A stretch of DNA of 64,000 nucleotides from Rhizobacter sp. Root404 (GTDB lineage Bacteria; Pseudomonadota; Gammaproteobacteria; Burkholderiales; Burkholderiaceae_C): positions 1-64,000 of the forward strand of contig NZ_LMDS01000005.1 of NCBI RefSeq assembly GCF_001425865.1. The letters run 5' to 3'. Positions 24,391 through 34,952 of this stretch are shown here, piece by piece. Each line of letters starts with the position of its first letter. The first letter of the stretch is position 1. The translations under genes and the position numbers were made by a program. The notes beneath the pieces are model-generated. The model was not told where the DNA came from. It saw nothing but the letters and a program-made list of their open reading frames with translations, and did no database searches.

Positions 24391-24624
24391 TTAGATTTCG
24401 CCGCGGGCGCGCAGGTCGACGAGGACCTTCTCGATGCCCACCTTGTCGATCAGGCGAAGCGCCGCATTGGAGATGCGCAGACGCACCCAGCGGTTCTCGG
24501 CCTCGACCCAGAAGCGGCGGTACTGCAGGTTTGGCAGAAAGCGACGCTTCGTTTTGTTGTTCGCGTGGGAAACGTTGTTACCCACCATCGGGCCTTTGCC
24601 CGTGACCTGACAGACGCGTGCCAT
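24391..24624 (-). CDS. rpmB: 50S ribosomal protein L28
   Basis: The 77-residue protein begins [20 protein letters not shown], followed by the typical [11 protein letters not shown] block. It is a component of the large ribosomal subunit. AGGAG precedes the ATG at good spacing. It is the first gene of the rpmB-rpmG operon, with an extended -10 promoter about 90 bases upstream. Confidence 0.97.
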   Translation of the reverse strand: MARVCQVTGKGPMVGNNVSHANNKTKRRFLPNLQYRRFWVEAENRWVRLRISNAALRLIDKVGIEKVLVDLRARGEI

Positions 24625-24659
24625 GACGCTTCTCCTAAACGATTAGATCCGGCGCTAGT

Positions 24660-24679
24660 CACAAGACTTCACAAGACTT
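24660..24679. repeat. Perfect tandem repeat of a 10-mer (CACAAGACTT)
   Basis: Two adjacent copies of CACAAGACTT lie in the rpmB leader region, between the promoter and the start codon. The role is unknown. Confidence 0.6.
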
Positions 24680-24717
24680 GAAACACCGCCGGTACCGGAA
24701 TTTCGGCAAAGACCGCG

Positions 24718-24726
24718 AGTATAGCA
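24718..24726 (-). promoter_or_regulatory. Extended -10 promoter for rpmB-rpmG
   Basis: On the minus strand the bases read TGCTATACT, an extended -10 with a near-consensus TATACT. No good -35 is seen, which is usual for extended -10 promoters. It predicts a leader of about 85 bases ahead of rpmB. Confidence 0.6.
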
Positions 24727-24748
24727 GGTCAGATGCGCATGTACACCG

Positions 24749-25894
<1,146 letters not shown>

Positions 25895-25919
25895 TCAACA
25901 AAAGCAAAGGCAAATCCGC

Positions 25920-26588
25920 ATGGCGATGTTGTCCAATCTCGACCTGATTCGGCGGGTCCCGCTGTTTTCGCTCCTCACCAACGACCAGGCGCAGGGCATC
26001 GCCGACGCGGTGGTCAAACGCCGGTTCCGGCGCGGGGAGATCGTCGTCGAGCACGGCAAGAAATCGAACGCGCTGTTCATTCTGCTGACCGGCAGGGCCC
26101 GCGTCCTCACCGCCGATTCGCGCGGCCGTGAGGTGATCCTCGCGGTGCTGCAGCCGGGCGACTATGTCGGCGAGATGAGCCTGATCGACAACGAGCCGCA
26201 CTCGGCGACGGTGCGCGCCGAAGTCCAGACCGACATGCTCATCCTCGGCCGCGCAGAGTTCGCGCGCTGCCTGCCCGAGAACTCGAGCCTGTCGTACGCG
26301 ATCATGCGCGGGCTGGTGCAGCGCCTGCGCAGCGCCGACCGGCAGATCGAGTCGCTCGCGCTGCTCGACGTCTACGGCCGCGTCGCCCGCACGCTGCTCG
26401 AGATGGCCGAGATGGAAGGCGATGTGAAAACGATCCGCAACAAGGTCTCGCGCCAGGACCTGGCCAAGGTCGTCGGCGCGTCGCGCGAGATGGTCAGCCG
26501 CGTCATGAAGGACCTCGAGGAACGCGGCATGATCGAGACGCAGGAAAGCGGCTCCGTCATCATCAAGGAACAGTTGACGCAGAGCTGA
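25920..26588 (+). CDS. Crp/Fnr-family transcriptional regulator
   Basis: The protein has 222 residues from an ATG preceded by AAAGG; an in-frame upstream start at 25872 is less likely. Residues of about 12-125 form a cyclic-nucleotide-type beta barrel ([19 protein letters not shown]). The C-terminal winged helix contains [20 protein letters not shown] near residue 175, very close to the Crp recognition helix. It lacks the N-terminal Cys cluster of FNR, so it is not an oxygen-sensing Fe-S type. The ligand is unknown. Confidence 0.92.
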   Translation: MAMLSNLDLIRRVPLFSLLTNDQAQGIADAVVKRRFRRGEIVVEHGKKSNALFILLTGRARVLTADSRGREVILAVLQPGDYVGEMSLIDNEPHSATVRAEVQTDMLILGRAEFARCLPENSSLSYAIMRGLVQRLRSADRQIESLALLDVYGRVARTLLEMAEMEGDVKTIRNKVSRQDLAKVVGASREMVSRVMKDLEERGMIETQESGSVIIKEQLTQS

Positions 26589-26593
26589 TCGGC

Positions 26594-26599
26594 CACAAT
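26594..26599 (+). promoter_or_regulatory. Putative -10 element (CACAAT) for ftsK
   Basis: CACAAT ends 6 bases before the ftsK ATG, with no ribosome site between. The layout is the same as at other suspected leaderless starts in this window. Confidence 0.3.
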
Positions 26600-26605
26600 C
26601 CGCGG

Positions 26606-28978
26606 ATGACCTTTCCACTCGGTTCGCTCCGCTCCGACGGCAACCCCGCCGGTGGCCTCGTCTCCGGCTCGTCGTCCTTCCCGCGCAACGCTGCTGCGCC
26701 GCATCATCCGGCCGGCTGGCGCGCCCAGCTCGGACTGCTGATCGGCGGTGTGCTGTGGTTGCTGGCGGTCATCGCGCTGGCTACGCACAACGCCGCAGAC
26801 GCGGCGTTCTCGACCTCCGGCATCGCCCAGGTCCCCCTCAACAAGGCCGGCGCACTCGGCGCCTGGTTCTCGGACATCGCGTACTTCGTCTTCGGCTACT
26901 CGGTCTGGTGGGCCGTGGCGGTCGCGCTGCGCGCCTGGCTCGGCGCGCTGGCCGGCGTGCTGCGCAGCGACACGGCAGCGCCGCTGGCCCCGCCTGCCGC
27001 GCCGCGCCCGCTCTGGCTGTTTTGGGCCGGCCTGGCGCTGCTCCTCGCGGCCAGTTCGGCGCTCGAATGGACGCGCCTGTACCAGTGGGAGGGTCGGGTG
27101 GCCGGCGGCCACGCGGGCGGCGCGGTCGGCTACACGCTCGGCCACCTGAGCCAGCAACTGCTGGGATTTGCGGGCTCGGGCGTGCTCTGGATCGCCGCGC
27201 TGGTGGCGGGCATCGCGATGGCGCTGCGTTTCTCGTGGTTGCGGCTGGCCGAGCGCATCGGTGCCTGGGCGGATTCGTTGCGGGAGCGCCGTGTCGAGCG
27301 CATCGAGCGTGCCGAGGACGTGCGGGTCGGCGAGCAGGCGCTGCGCGAGCGCGAGGTGATCGTCGATGTCGAACACCGGCTGCACGAGGACCATCTGCCG
27401 ATCGTGATCGAGGCCGCCGTGGTCGAGGTGCCGAAGAGCGAACGCGTCGTCAAGGAGCGCCAGAAGCCGCTGTTCACCGAGCTGGCCGACACCAAGCTGC
27501 CGCAGGTCGACCTGCTCGACGCCGCACCCGGCCGCACCGAGAGCGTCTCGCCCGAGACGCTCGAGATGACCTCGCGGCTGATCGAGAAGAAGCTGAAGGA
27601 CTTCGGCGTCGAGGTGCGCGTGGTCGCCGCCTCGCCGGGCCCGGTGATCACGCGCTACGAGATCGAGCCCGCCACCGGCGTGAAGGGCTCGCAGGTGATG
27701 AACCTGTCGAAGGACCTGGCGCGCTCGCTGAGCCTGATCAGCATCCGCGTGGTCGAGACGATCCCTGGCAAGACGACGATGGCGCTCGAGCTGCCGAACC
27801 CCAAGCGTCAGACGATCCGCCTGTCCGAGATCCTGGGCTCGGCGGTCTACAACGACGCCAGCTCGCAGCTGACGATGGGTCTGGGCAAGGACATCGTCGG
27901 CAACCCGGTCGTCGCCGACCTCGCGAAGATGCCGCACTGCCTGGTGGCCGGCACGACCGGCTCGGGCAAGTCGGTCGGCATCAACGCGATGATCCTGAGC
28001 CTGCTGTACAAGGCCGAGGCGCGCGACGTGCGCCTGATCCTGATCGACCCGAAGATGCTCGAGATGAGCGTCTACGAAGGCATCCCGCACCTGCTGTGCC
28101 CGGTCGTGACCGACATGAAGCTCGCTGCCAACGCGCTCACGTGGGGCGTGGCCGAGATGGAGCGCCGCTACAAGCTGATGAGCAAGATGGGGGTGCGCAA
28201 CCTCGGCGGCTACAACAAGAAGCTCGACGACGCGAAGGCGCGCGGCGAACTGATCCCGAACCCGTTCAGCCTGACGCCGGAGCAGCCCGAGCCGCTGGAG
28301 CGGCTGCCGAACGTCGTGATCGTGATCGACGAGCTCGCCGACCTGATGATGGTCGTCGGCAAGAAGATCGAGGAGCTGATCGCGCGCCTGGCGCAGAAGG
28401 CCCGTGCCTGTGGCATCCACCTGATCCTGGCGACGCAGCGGCCGAGCGTCGACGTGATCACCGGGCTGATAAAGGCCAACATCCCGACGCGCCTGAGCTT
28501 CCAGGTCAGCAGCAAGATCGACTCGCGCACCATCCTCGACCAGATGGGCGCCGAGGCGCTGCTCGGCATGGGCGACATGCTCTACATGCCTTCGGGCACC
28601 GGCTTCCCGGTGCGGGTGCACGGCGCGTTCGTCAGTGACGACGAGGTGCACCGGGTCGTCGAGTACCTGAAGAGCCAGGGCGAGCCGAACTACATCGAGG
28701 GCATCCTGGAAGGCGGCGTGCTCGACGACGGCCCGGATGCGCTGACCAGCGAAGGCGGCGTGATGGGCGGCGGCGAGAGCGACGCGATGTACGACCAGGC
28801 GGTCGCGATCGTGCTGCAGCACAAGCGCGCGTCGATCTCGCTGGTGCAGCGCCATCTGCGCATCGGCTACAACCGCGCGGCGCGATTGCTGGAACAAATG
28901 GAGAAGTCCGGGCTCGTATCCAGCATGTCCACCAACGGCAACCGGGACATCATCGCCCCGAACCGCCCCGCCGAATGA
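26606..28978 (+). CDS. ftsK: DNA translocase FtsK
   Basis: The 790-residue protein has an N-terminal membrane domain with about four helices (residues 40-215) and a short linker. The C-terminal motor domain has Walker A GTTGSGKS at 449-456 and Walker [14 protein letters not shown]. The gamma winged helix near residues 725-785 ([26 protein letters not shown]) reads KOPS DNA sites. It pumps chromosome ends through the division septum and activates dimer resolution. Its TGA overlaps the ATG of lolA, the order usual in this bacterial group. Confidence 0.96.
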   Translation: MTFPLGSLRSDGNPAGGLVSGSSSFPRNAAAPHHPAGWRAQLGLLIGGVLWLLAVIALATHNAADAAFSTSGIAQVPLNKAGALGAWFSDIAYFVFGYSVWWAVAVALRAWLGALAGVLRSDTAAPLAPPAAPRPLWLFWAGLALLLAASSALEWTRLYQWEGRVAGGHAGGAVGYTLGHLSQQLLGFAGSGVLWIAALVAGIAMALRFSWLRLAERIGAWADSLRERRVERIERAEDVRVGEQALREREVIVDVEHRLHEDHLPIVIEAAVVEVPKSERVVKERQKPLFTELADTKLPQVDLLDAAPGRTESVSPETLEMTSRLIEKKLKDFGVEVRVVAASPGPVITRYEIEPATGVKGSQVMNLSKDLARSLSLISIRVVETIPGKTTMALELPNPKRQTIRLSEILGSAVYNDASSQLTMGLGKDIVGNPVVADLAKMPHCLVAGTTGSGKSVGINAMILSLLYKAEARDVRLILIDPKMLEMSVYEGIPHLLCPVVTDMKLAANALTWGVAEMERRYKLMSKMGVRNLGGYNKKLDDAKARGELIPNPFSLTPEQPEPLERLPNVVIVIDELADLMMVVGKKIEELIARLAQKARACGIHLILATQRPSVDVITGLIKANIPTRLSFQVSSKIDSRTILDQMGAEALLGMGDMLYMPSGTGFPVRVHGAFVSDDEVHRVVEYLKSQGEPNYIEGILEGGVLDDGPDALTSEGGVMGGGESDAMYDQAVAIVLQHKRASISLVQRHLRIGYNRAARLLEQMEKSGLVSSMSTNGNRDIIAPNRPAE

Positions 28979-29598
28979 AACGAACCCTGATCGCGCTGTC
29001 GCTCGGCCTGATCGCGATCGCCGCGCGCGCCGACTCGGTCGACACGCTGCGCGAATTCATCCGCGACGTGAAGAGCGGTCGAGCGCAGTTCACCCAGACC
29101 GTCACGTCGCCCGACGGCGCGAAGAAGAAGACGTCGACCGGCAGCTTCGAGTTCACGCGCCCGAACCGGTTTCGATTCGCGTATGCCAAGCCGTTCGAGC
29201 AGGTCATCGTCGCCGATGGCCAGAAGGTCTGGATCTACGACGCCGACCTGAACCAGGCGAGTTCCCGCAAGTTCAGCGCCGCGCTCGGCGCCACGCCGGC
29301 GGCGCTGCTGGCGGGCGGTTCTCTCGACAAGGACTTCGACCTCGCGCCCGTCCCTGCAAAAGACGCGGCGAAGGACGGCCTCGAGTGGGTCTCGGCCACG
29401 CCGAAGTCGAAGGAGGGCAGCTTCAAGTCGGTCCGCGTGGGCTTTCGCGGCAAGGAGCTCGCGGCGGTCGAGATCGTCGACGCGTTCGACCAGCGCTCGC
29501 TGCTGCAGTTCAGCCAGTTCATGGCCGGCGCGGTGATCGCGCCCGAGACCTTCCAGTTCAAGCCGCCGCCAGGGGCGGACGTCGTAGAGCAGCCGTGA
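28975..29598 (+). CDS. lolA: Outer-membrane lipoprotein carrier LolA
   Basis: This is a 207-residue periplasmic protein. The signal peptide covers residues 1-18 or so ([15 protein letters not shown], then cleavage before DS). The mature part has the LolA barrel pattern (GRAQFTQTV, then [21 protein letters not shown], then [12 protein letters not shown]). It ferries lipoproteins from LolCDE to LolB. It is coupled to ftsK by a 4-base overlap. A distant LolA-like paralogue lies in the pigment cluster at 46912-47547. Confidence 0.94.
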   Translation: MKRTLIALSLGLIAIAARADSVDTLREFIRDVKSGRAQFTQTVTSPDGAKKKTSTGSFEFTRPNRFRFAYAKPFEQVIVADGQKVWIYDADLNQASSRKFSAALGATPAALLAGGSLDKDFDLAPVPAKDAAKDGLEWVSATPKSKEGSFKSVRVGFRGKELAAVEIVDAFDQRSLLQFSQFMAGAVIAPETFQFKPPPGADVVEQP

Positions 29599-29686
29599 GC
29601 CCCGCCCGGCCGCCATGGGCCACGCAGAGGCCCACTTCCGTGGACCCGGGGGCTCGCACCGCAGTGCGTAGCACGGAGGTTACCCC

Positions 29687-31003
29687 GTGAGCCTGGCCGA
29701 CGAGCCGCTGCTGCCATTCGACGACGAGCTCGAGGCGCCGCTCGCGGAACGCCTGCGCCCGAAGACGCTCGACGAGGTGATCGGCCAGCAGCACCTGCTG
29801 GGCGAAGGCAAGCCGCTGCGCGTGGCGTTCGCCTCCGGCAAGTTGCACTCGATGATCCTGTGGGGCCCGCCCGGCGTCGGCAAGACCACATTGGCGCGCC
29901 TGATGGCGCAGGGCTTCGACGCGCTGTTCATCGCGATCTCGGCCGTGCTCGGCGGCGTGAAAGACATCCGCGACGCGGTCGAGCGCGCGCAGATCGCGCG
30001 CCACGGCGGCAGCCGCACGGTGGTGTTCGTCGACGAGGTGCATCGCTTCAACAAGGCGCAGCAGGACGCGTTCCTGCCGCATGTCGAATCGGGCCTGTTC
30101 ACCTTCATCGGCGCGACCACCGAGAACCCGTCGTTCGAGGTCAATTCGGCGCTGCTGTCGCGCGCGATCGTCCACGTGCTGAAGCCGCTCGGCGACGACG
30201 ACCTGCGCGAACTGCTCGCGCGTGCGCAGGCACTGCTCGGCGCACCGCCGATGACCGAGCCGGCGCGCGACCGGCTGATCGGCTATGCGGACGGCGACGC
30301 CCGCCGCCTGCTGAACGCCTACGAGAACCTGATGGGCACCGCCGAGGGCGTGAAGGAGATCGACGAGGCCTTGCTCGAACGTTCGCTCGGCGAGCAGCTG
30401 CGGCGCTACGACAAGGGCGGCGAGCAGTTCTACGACACCATCTCCGCGCTGCACAAGGCGGTGCGCGGCAGCGACCCGGACGCCGCGCTGTACTGGTTCG
30501 TGCGCATGCTCGATGGCGGGGTGGATCCGCGCTACGCCGCGCGTCGCATCGTGCGCATGGCGACCGAGGACATCGGCCTGGCCGACCCGCGCGCGCTGCG
30601 ACTGGCGCTGGATGCGGCCGAGACCTACGAGCGACTGGGCTCGCCCGAGGGGGAACTGGCCTTGGCGCAAGCGGTCGTCTACCTCGCGGTCGCGGCCAAG
30701 AGCAACGCCGTCTACGCGGCCTACAACGCGGCCCGCGCGTTCATCAAGCAGGACGGCACGCGTGCCGTGCCGCTGCGCTTGCGCAACGCGCCGACCGCGT
30801 TGATGAAGGGTCTGGACTATGGCAAAGGCTACCGCTACGCCCACGACGAGTCGGGCGGCTTCGCGGCCGGCGAGTCCTACTGGCCCGACGACGTGCGCGC
30901 ACCGCGCTTCTACGAGCCGGTCGATCGCGGGCTCGAGATCCGTATCGGCGAGCGCCTCGAAGAGCTCCGCCAGCTCAACGAGGCCGCGCGCAAGCCCGGT
31001 TGA
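29687..31003 (+). CDS. rarA: Replication-associated recombination protein RarA (MgsA)
   Basis: This 438-residue AAA+ ATPase has Walker A GPPGVGKT at 60-67, Walker B TVVFVDEVHRFNKAQQD near residue 115, and the sensor region GATTENPSF near residue 143. The C-terminal MgsA domain carries the conserved KGLDYGKGYRYAHD near residue 370. It acts at stalled forks with SSB. The start is a GTG with a strong GGAGG site seven bases upstream. Confidence 0.95.
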   Translation: MSLADEPLLPFDDELEAPLAERLRPKTLDEVIGQQHLLGEGKPLRVAFASGKLHSMILWGPPGVGKTTLARLMAQGFDALFIAISAVLGGVKDIRDAVERAQIARHGGSRTVVFVDEVHRFNKAQQDAFLPHVESGLFTFIGATTENPSFEVNSALLSRAIVHVLKPLGDDDLRELLARAQALLGAPPMTEPARDRLIGYADGDARRLLNAYENLMGTAEGVKEIDEALLERSLGEQLRRYDKGGEQFYDTISALHKAVRGSDPDAALYWFVRMLDGGVDPRYAARRIVRMATEDIGLADPRALRLALDAAETYERLGSPEGELALAQAVVYLAVAAKSNAVYAAYNAARAFIKQDGTRAVPLRLRNAPTALMKGLDYGKGYRYAHDESGGFAAGESYWPDDVRAPRFYEPVDRGLEIRIGERLEELRQLNEAARKPG

Positions 31004-31077
31004 CCGCGTCGATCCTGATACGGATTTGATGCACCATTACCGGGAAAGCCAGGGTCGGTAGCGCCTGCGCCGGCTCC

Positions 31078-31083
31078 TAGAAT
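31078..31083 (+). promoter_or_regulatory. Putative -10 element (TAGAAT) for the liv operon
   Basis: TAGAAT is followed by CCGC, a pattern seen ahead of other genes here. It lies within the 253-base gap before livH and would give a leader of about 165 bases. No clear -35, operator or riboswitch fold was recognised in the gap. Confidence 0.3.
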
Positions 31084-31256
31084 CCGCTGCGCCCGACCCA
31101 GGCTTGACTTGGCGGGCCGCCGGCGCACTCATGGTGGCCGGATTATTGCTACTGGATGAGGCACGGAAATCAGCCCCGCGAATGACGGGCACGCCGGATC
31201 GCAACGAGCTCGTCACGGGGCCGCGACCCGAGTCGACAACGCAGGAGTGACATCGA

Positions 31257-32180
31257 ATGGACACCTTCATCCAGCAGATCATCAACGGTCTGGTGCTCGG
31301 CAGCGTGTATGCGCTGGTGGCACTGGGCTACACGATGGTCTACGGCATCATCAACCTGATCAACTTCGCGCACGGCGAGGTGCTGATGGTGGGCGCGCTG
31401 ACCAGCTGGACCGTCGTCACCGCGCTGGCCGGCATGGGCCTGCCGGGCTGGCTGATGCTGCTGATCTCGCTGATCTGCGCGATCGTCGTCTGCTGCGTGC
31501 TGAACTACAGCATCGAGAAGATCGCCTACCGGCCGCTGCGCAACGCGCCGCGGCTGGCGCCGCTGATCACCGCGATGGGCATGAGCCTGCTGCTGCAGAC
31601 GCTGGCGATGATCATCTGGAAGCCGAACTACAAGAGCTACCCGATCCTGCTGCCGAGCGAGCCGTACAACGTCGGCGGCGCGGTCATCAACAACGTGCAG
31701 ATCATGATCCTGGTCGTCACCGCGATCACGCTGAGCGGGCTGATGTACCTGGTCAACAAGACCAAGCTCGGCCGGGCGATGCGCGCCACCGCCGAGAACC
31801 CGCGCGTCGCCGGCCTGATGGGCGTGCGACCCGACGCGGTGATCTCGGCCACCTTCATCATCGGTGCCGCATTGGCCGCGCTGGCCGGCGTGATGTACGC
31901 CGCCAACTACGGTTCGGTGCAGCACACGATGGGCTTCCTGCCGGGCCTCAAGGCCTTCACCGCGGCGGTCTTCGGCGGCATCGGCAACCTCGCCGGAGCG
32001 ATGGTCGGCGGCGTGCTGCTCGGGCTGATCGAGTCGCTCGGAGCCGGCTACATCGGCGCGTTCACCGGCGGCATCCTGGGCAGCAACTACCAGGACATCT
32101 TCGCGTTCATCGTGCTCATCCTCGTGCTGACGCTGCGCCCGCAAGGCCTGCTCGGCGAGCGTGTGGCGGACCGTGCCTGA
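31257..32180 (+). CDS. livH: Branched-chain amino acid ABC transporter permease LivH
   Basis: This is a 307-residue inner-membrane permease with about eight helices. LivH marks are the N-terminal QQIINGLVLGSVYALVALGY and YGIINLINFAHGEVLMVG near residue 35. The conserved AVFGGIGNLAGAMVGG cytoplasmic loop near residue 240 contacts the ATPases. GGAG precedes the ATG. It is the first gene of livHMGF; no LivJ/K binding protein gene is in the window, so it must be encoded elsewhere. Confidence 0.94.
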   Translation: MDTFIQQIINGLVLGSVYALVALGYTMVYGIINLINFAHGEVLMVGALTSWTVVTALAGMGLPGWLMLLISLICAIVVCCVLNYSIEKIAYRPLRNAPRLAPLITAMGMSLLLQTLAMIIWKPNYKSYPILLPSEPYNVGGAVINNVQIMILVVTAITLSGLMYLVNKTKLGRAMRATAENPRVAGLMGVRPDAVISATFIIGAALAALAGVMYAANYGSVQHTMGFLPGLKAFTAAVFGGIGNLAGAMVGGVLLGLIESLGAGYIGAFTGGILGSNYQDIFAFIVLILVLTLRPQGLLGERVADRA

Positions 32181-32198
32181 CCCGCAGGAGCGACTGAC

Positions 32199-33365
32199 AT
32201 GAACTTCAAAGAGAACAAGACGATCAAGATCGCGGTCGTCGCGATCGGCCTGCTGATCCTGCCGCTGCTCGCGCAGCAGGCCGGCAACGCGTGGGTCCGC
32301 ATCATCGACATCGCGCTGCTGTACGTGCTGCTGGCTCTCGGCCTGAACATCGTCGTCGGCTTTGCCGGCCTGCTCGACCTGGGCTATGTCGCGTTCTACG
32401 CGGTCGGCGCCTACATGTTCGGCCTGCTCGCCTCGCCGCAGCTGACCGACACGTTCCCGGCGATCGCCGCGATGTTCCCGAACGGGCTGCACACCCCGTG
32501 GTGGGTGATCATCCCGCTCGGTGCGGTGCTGGCCGGCGGCGCCGGCGTGCTGCTCGGCGCCCCCACGTTGAAGCTGCGCGGCGACTACCTGGCGATCGTC
32601 ACGCTCGGCTTCGGCGAGATCGTGCGCGTGTTCATGAACAACCTCGACGCGCCGATCAACATCACCAACGGCCCGAAAGGCATCGCGCAGATCGACGACA
32701 TCTCGATGTTCGGGGTCCACTTCGGCAAGACCCAGGAGCTTTTCGGGATGGAGTTCCCGAAGGTCACGAACTACTACTACCTGTTCCTCGCGCTGGTGCT
32801 GATCGGCATCGTTGTCTGCTACCGCCTGGAGCGCAGCCGCATCGGCCGTGCCTGGATGGCGATCCGCGAGGACGAGATCGCCGCCAAGGCGATGGGCATC
32901 AACACCCGCAACCTGAAGCTGCTCGCGTTCGGCATGGGCGCCACCTTCGGCGGCGTCTCCGGCGCGATGTTCGCGAGCTTCCAGGGCTTCATCTCGCCCG
33001 AGTCGTTCTCGCTGCAGGAGTCGGTGATGATCGTCGCGATGGTCGTGCTCGGCGGCATCGGCCACCTGCCCGGCGTGATCGTCGGCGCACTGCTGCTGTC
33101 GGCGCTCCCCGAGGTGCTGCGGTACGTGGCCGGGCCGCTGCAGGCGATGACCGACGGCCGGCTCGATGCCTCCATCCTGCGCCAGCTGCTGATCGCGCTC
33201 GCGATGATCGGCATCATGCTGTCGCGGCCGCGCGGTCTGTGGCCGTCGCCCGAGCACGGCCAGGACGTCACGCCCGACACGCTGCCCGTGAATCCGCACG
33301 CGCACCTCACGCCCGGCGAACAGATCCCGCCGCCGGTGACCCCCATCGTGCCGACGGCCAAGTGA
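32199..33365 (+). CDS. livM: Branched-chain amino acid ABC transporter permease LivM
   Basis: The 388-residue permease pairs with LivH. The signature GLNIVVGFAGLLDLGYVAFYAVGAY is near residue 48 (quoted in parts: GLNIVVGFAG, LGYVAFYAVG). The ATPase-contact loop VLGGIGHLPGVIVGA is near residue 283. The last 35 residues are a Pro/His-rich cytoplasmic tail. AGGAG precedes the ATG, 18 bases after livH. Confidence 0.94.
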   Translation: MNFKENKTIKIAVVAIGLLILPLLAQQAGNAWVRIIDIALLYVLLALGLNIVVGFAGLLDLGYVAFYAVGAYMFGLLASPQLTDTFPAIAAMFPNGLHTPWWVIIPLGAVLAGGAGVLLGAPTLKLRGDYLAIVTLGFGEIVRVFMNNLDAPINITNGPKGIAQIDDISMFGVHFGKTQELFGMEFPKVTNYYYLFLALVLIGIVVCYRLERSRIGRAWMAIREDEIAAKAMGINTRNLKLLAFGMGATFGGVSGAMFASFQGFISPESFSLQESVMIVAMVVLGGIGHLPGVIVGALLLSALPEVLRYVAGPLQAMTDGRLDASILRQLLIALAMIGIMLSRPRGLWPSPEHGQDVTPDTLPVNPHAHLTPGEQIPPPVTPIVPTAK

Positions 33366-33378
33366 GGAGCGCCCCACC

Positions 33379-34155
33379 ATGAGCGAAACCATTCTCCATG
33401 TCGCCGGTGTATCCAAGCGCTTCGGCGGCCTGCAGGCGCTGTCGGATGTCGGCATCACGATCCTGAAGGGCCAGGTCTACGGCCTGATCGGCCCGAACGG
33501 CGCCGGCAAGACCACCTTCTTCAACGTGCTGACCGGGCTGTACACGCCCGACTCGGGCACCTTCGAGCTCGGCGGCAAGCCGTACAAGCCGACCGCAGTG
33601 CACGAGGTCGCGAAGGCCGGCATCGCCCGCACCTTCCAGAACATCCGCCTGTTCGCCGAGATGACGGCGCTCGAGAACGTGATGGTCGGGCGCCACGTCC
33701 GCACCGAATCCGGCCTGGTCGGCGCGGTCTTCCGCACCGCCGGCTTCAAGGCCGAGGAGGCCGCGATTGCCAAGCGCGCGCAGGAACTGCTCGACTACGT
33801 CGGCATCGGCCGCTTCGCGCAGTACAAGGCGCGCACGCTGAGCTATGGCGACCAGCGCCGCCTCGAGATCGCCCGCGCGCTCGCCACCGACCCGAAGCTG
33901 ATCGCGCTCGACGAGCCCGCCGCCGGCATGAACGCCAGCGAGAAGCTGGTGCTGCGCGAGCTGATCGACCAGATCCGCAAGGACGGCCGCACCATCCTGC
34001 TGATCGAGCACGACGTGAAGCTGGTGATGGGCCTGTGCGATCGCCTGACCGTGCTCGATTACGGCAAGCAGATCGCCGAAGGCACGGCCTCGGAGGTGCA
34101 GAAGAACGAGAAGGTGATCGAGGCCTACCTCGGCGCCGGCGACAAGAAACACTGA
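33379..34155 (+). CDS. livG: Branched-chain amino acid ABC transporter ATPase LivG
   Basis: The 258-residue ATPase has Walker A GPNGAGKTT near residue 38, the LivG-type insert with FQNIRLF near residue 84, signature LSYGDQRRLEIARAL near residue 152, and Walker B LIALDEPAAGM. It energises LivHM together with LivF. GAGGAG precedes the ATG, 13 bases after livM. Confidence 0.95.
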   Translation: MSETILHVAGVSKRFGGLQALSDVGITILKGQVYGLIGPNGAGKTTFFNVLTGLYTPDSGTFELGGKPYKPTAVHEVAKAGIARTFQNIRLFAEMTALENVMVGRHVRTESGLVGAVFRTAGFKAEEAAIAKRAQELLDYVGIGRFAQYKARTLSYGDQRRLEIARALATDPKLIALDEPAAGMNASEKLVLRELIDQIRKDGRTILLIEHDVKLVMGLCDRLTVLDYGKQIAEGTASEVQKNEKVIEAYLGAGDKKH

Positions 34156-34172
34156 GCACGGGAACGAACACC

Positions 34173-34889
34173 ATGGCAAACACGTTGCTCAAGGTCACCG
34201 GGCTGAAGGTCGCGTACGGCGGCATTCAAGCGGTCAAGGGCGTGACCTTCGAGGTCCACGAGGGTGAACTGGTCAGCCTGATCGGGGCCAACGGCGCCGG
34301 CAAGACGACCACGCTGAAGGCGGTCACCGGCATCCAGCCCTCGGTCGGCGGCGACATCGAGTACCTCGGCAAGTCGATCAAGGGGCAGGGCCCGTGGGAT
34401 CTGGTCAAGCAGGGCCTGGTGATGGTGCCGGAAGGGCGCGGCACCTTCACCCGCATGACGATCACCGAGAACCTGCAGATGGGCGCGTTCATCCGCAACG
34501 ACAACAAGCAGATCGAGGCTGACATCGACAAGGTGTTCGCGATCTTCCCGCGCCTGAAGGAGCGCCGCAACCAGCTCGCCGGCACGATGAGCGGCGGCGA
34601 GCAGCAGATGCTCGCGATGGGCCGCGCGCTGATGGCCCAGCCCAAGGTGCTGCTGCTCGACGAGCCGTCGATGGGCCTGTCGCCGATCATGGTCGACAAG
34701 ATCTTCGAGGTCGTCAACGACATCCACCAGCGCGGCACGACGGTGCTGCTGGTCGAGCAGAACGCGAGCCGGGCGCTGCAGCTGGCCTCGCGCGGCTACG
34801 TGATGGATTCGGGCGAAGTGACGATGAGCGGCGACGCCAAACAGCTGCTGAACGACCCGAAGGTTCGCGCCGCCTACCTCGGGGAATAG
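34173..34889 (+). CDS. livF: Branched-chain amino acid ABC transporter ATPase LivF
   Basis: The 238-residue ATPase has Walker A GANGAGKTT near residue 39, signature SGGEQQMLAMGRALM near residue 136, and Walker B VLLLDEPSMGLSP. VPEGRGTFTRMTITENL is the typical LivF Q-loop region. It closes the livHMGF operon, which imports leucine, isoleucine, valine or related amino acids. The pigment cluster begins 63 bases later. Confidence 0.95.
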   Translation: MANTLLKVTGLKVAYGGIQAVKGVTFEVHEGELVSLIGANGAGKTTTLKAVTGIQPSVGGDIEYLGKSIKGQGPWDLVKQGLVMVPEGRGTFTRMTITENLQMGAFIRNDNKQIEADIDKVFAIFPRLKERRNQLAGTMSGGEQQMLAMGRALMAQPKVLLLDEPSMGLSPIMVDKIFEVVNDIHQRGTTVLLVEQNASRALQLASRGYVMDSGEVTMSGDAKQLLNDPKVRAAYLGE

Positions 34890-34900
34890 GCGCTGCCGGC

Positions 34901-34914
34901 GCGCACGCGTGCGC
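34901..34914. promoter_or_regulatory. Perfect 14-bp palindrome upstream of the pigment operon
   Basis: GCGCACGCGTGCGC lies between livF and the halogenase gene, about 23 bases before the -10 box. It could be an operator for the pigment operon or a weak hairpin ending livF transcription; it has no T tract. Confidence 0.3.
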
Positions 34915-34937
34915 CGTCTGGACGGGAGGGCTGACGA

Positions 34938-34943
34938 TACAAT
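34938..34943 (+). promoter_or_regulatory. Putative -10 element (TACAAT) of the plus-strand pigment operon
   Basis: TACAAT ends 9 bases before the halogenase ATG and no ribosome site follows. The predicted transcript would start within a few bases of the ATG. The -35 region is not consensus, which suggests dependence on an activator. Confidence 0.4.
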
Positions 34944-34952
34944 TCGCCGGCC

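Noticed and set aside
31004..31256. A riboswitch or binding-protein gene ahead of livH
   Set aside because: No conserved riboswitch core and no coding frame of useful size were seen in the 253-base gap.
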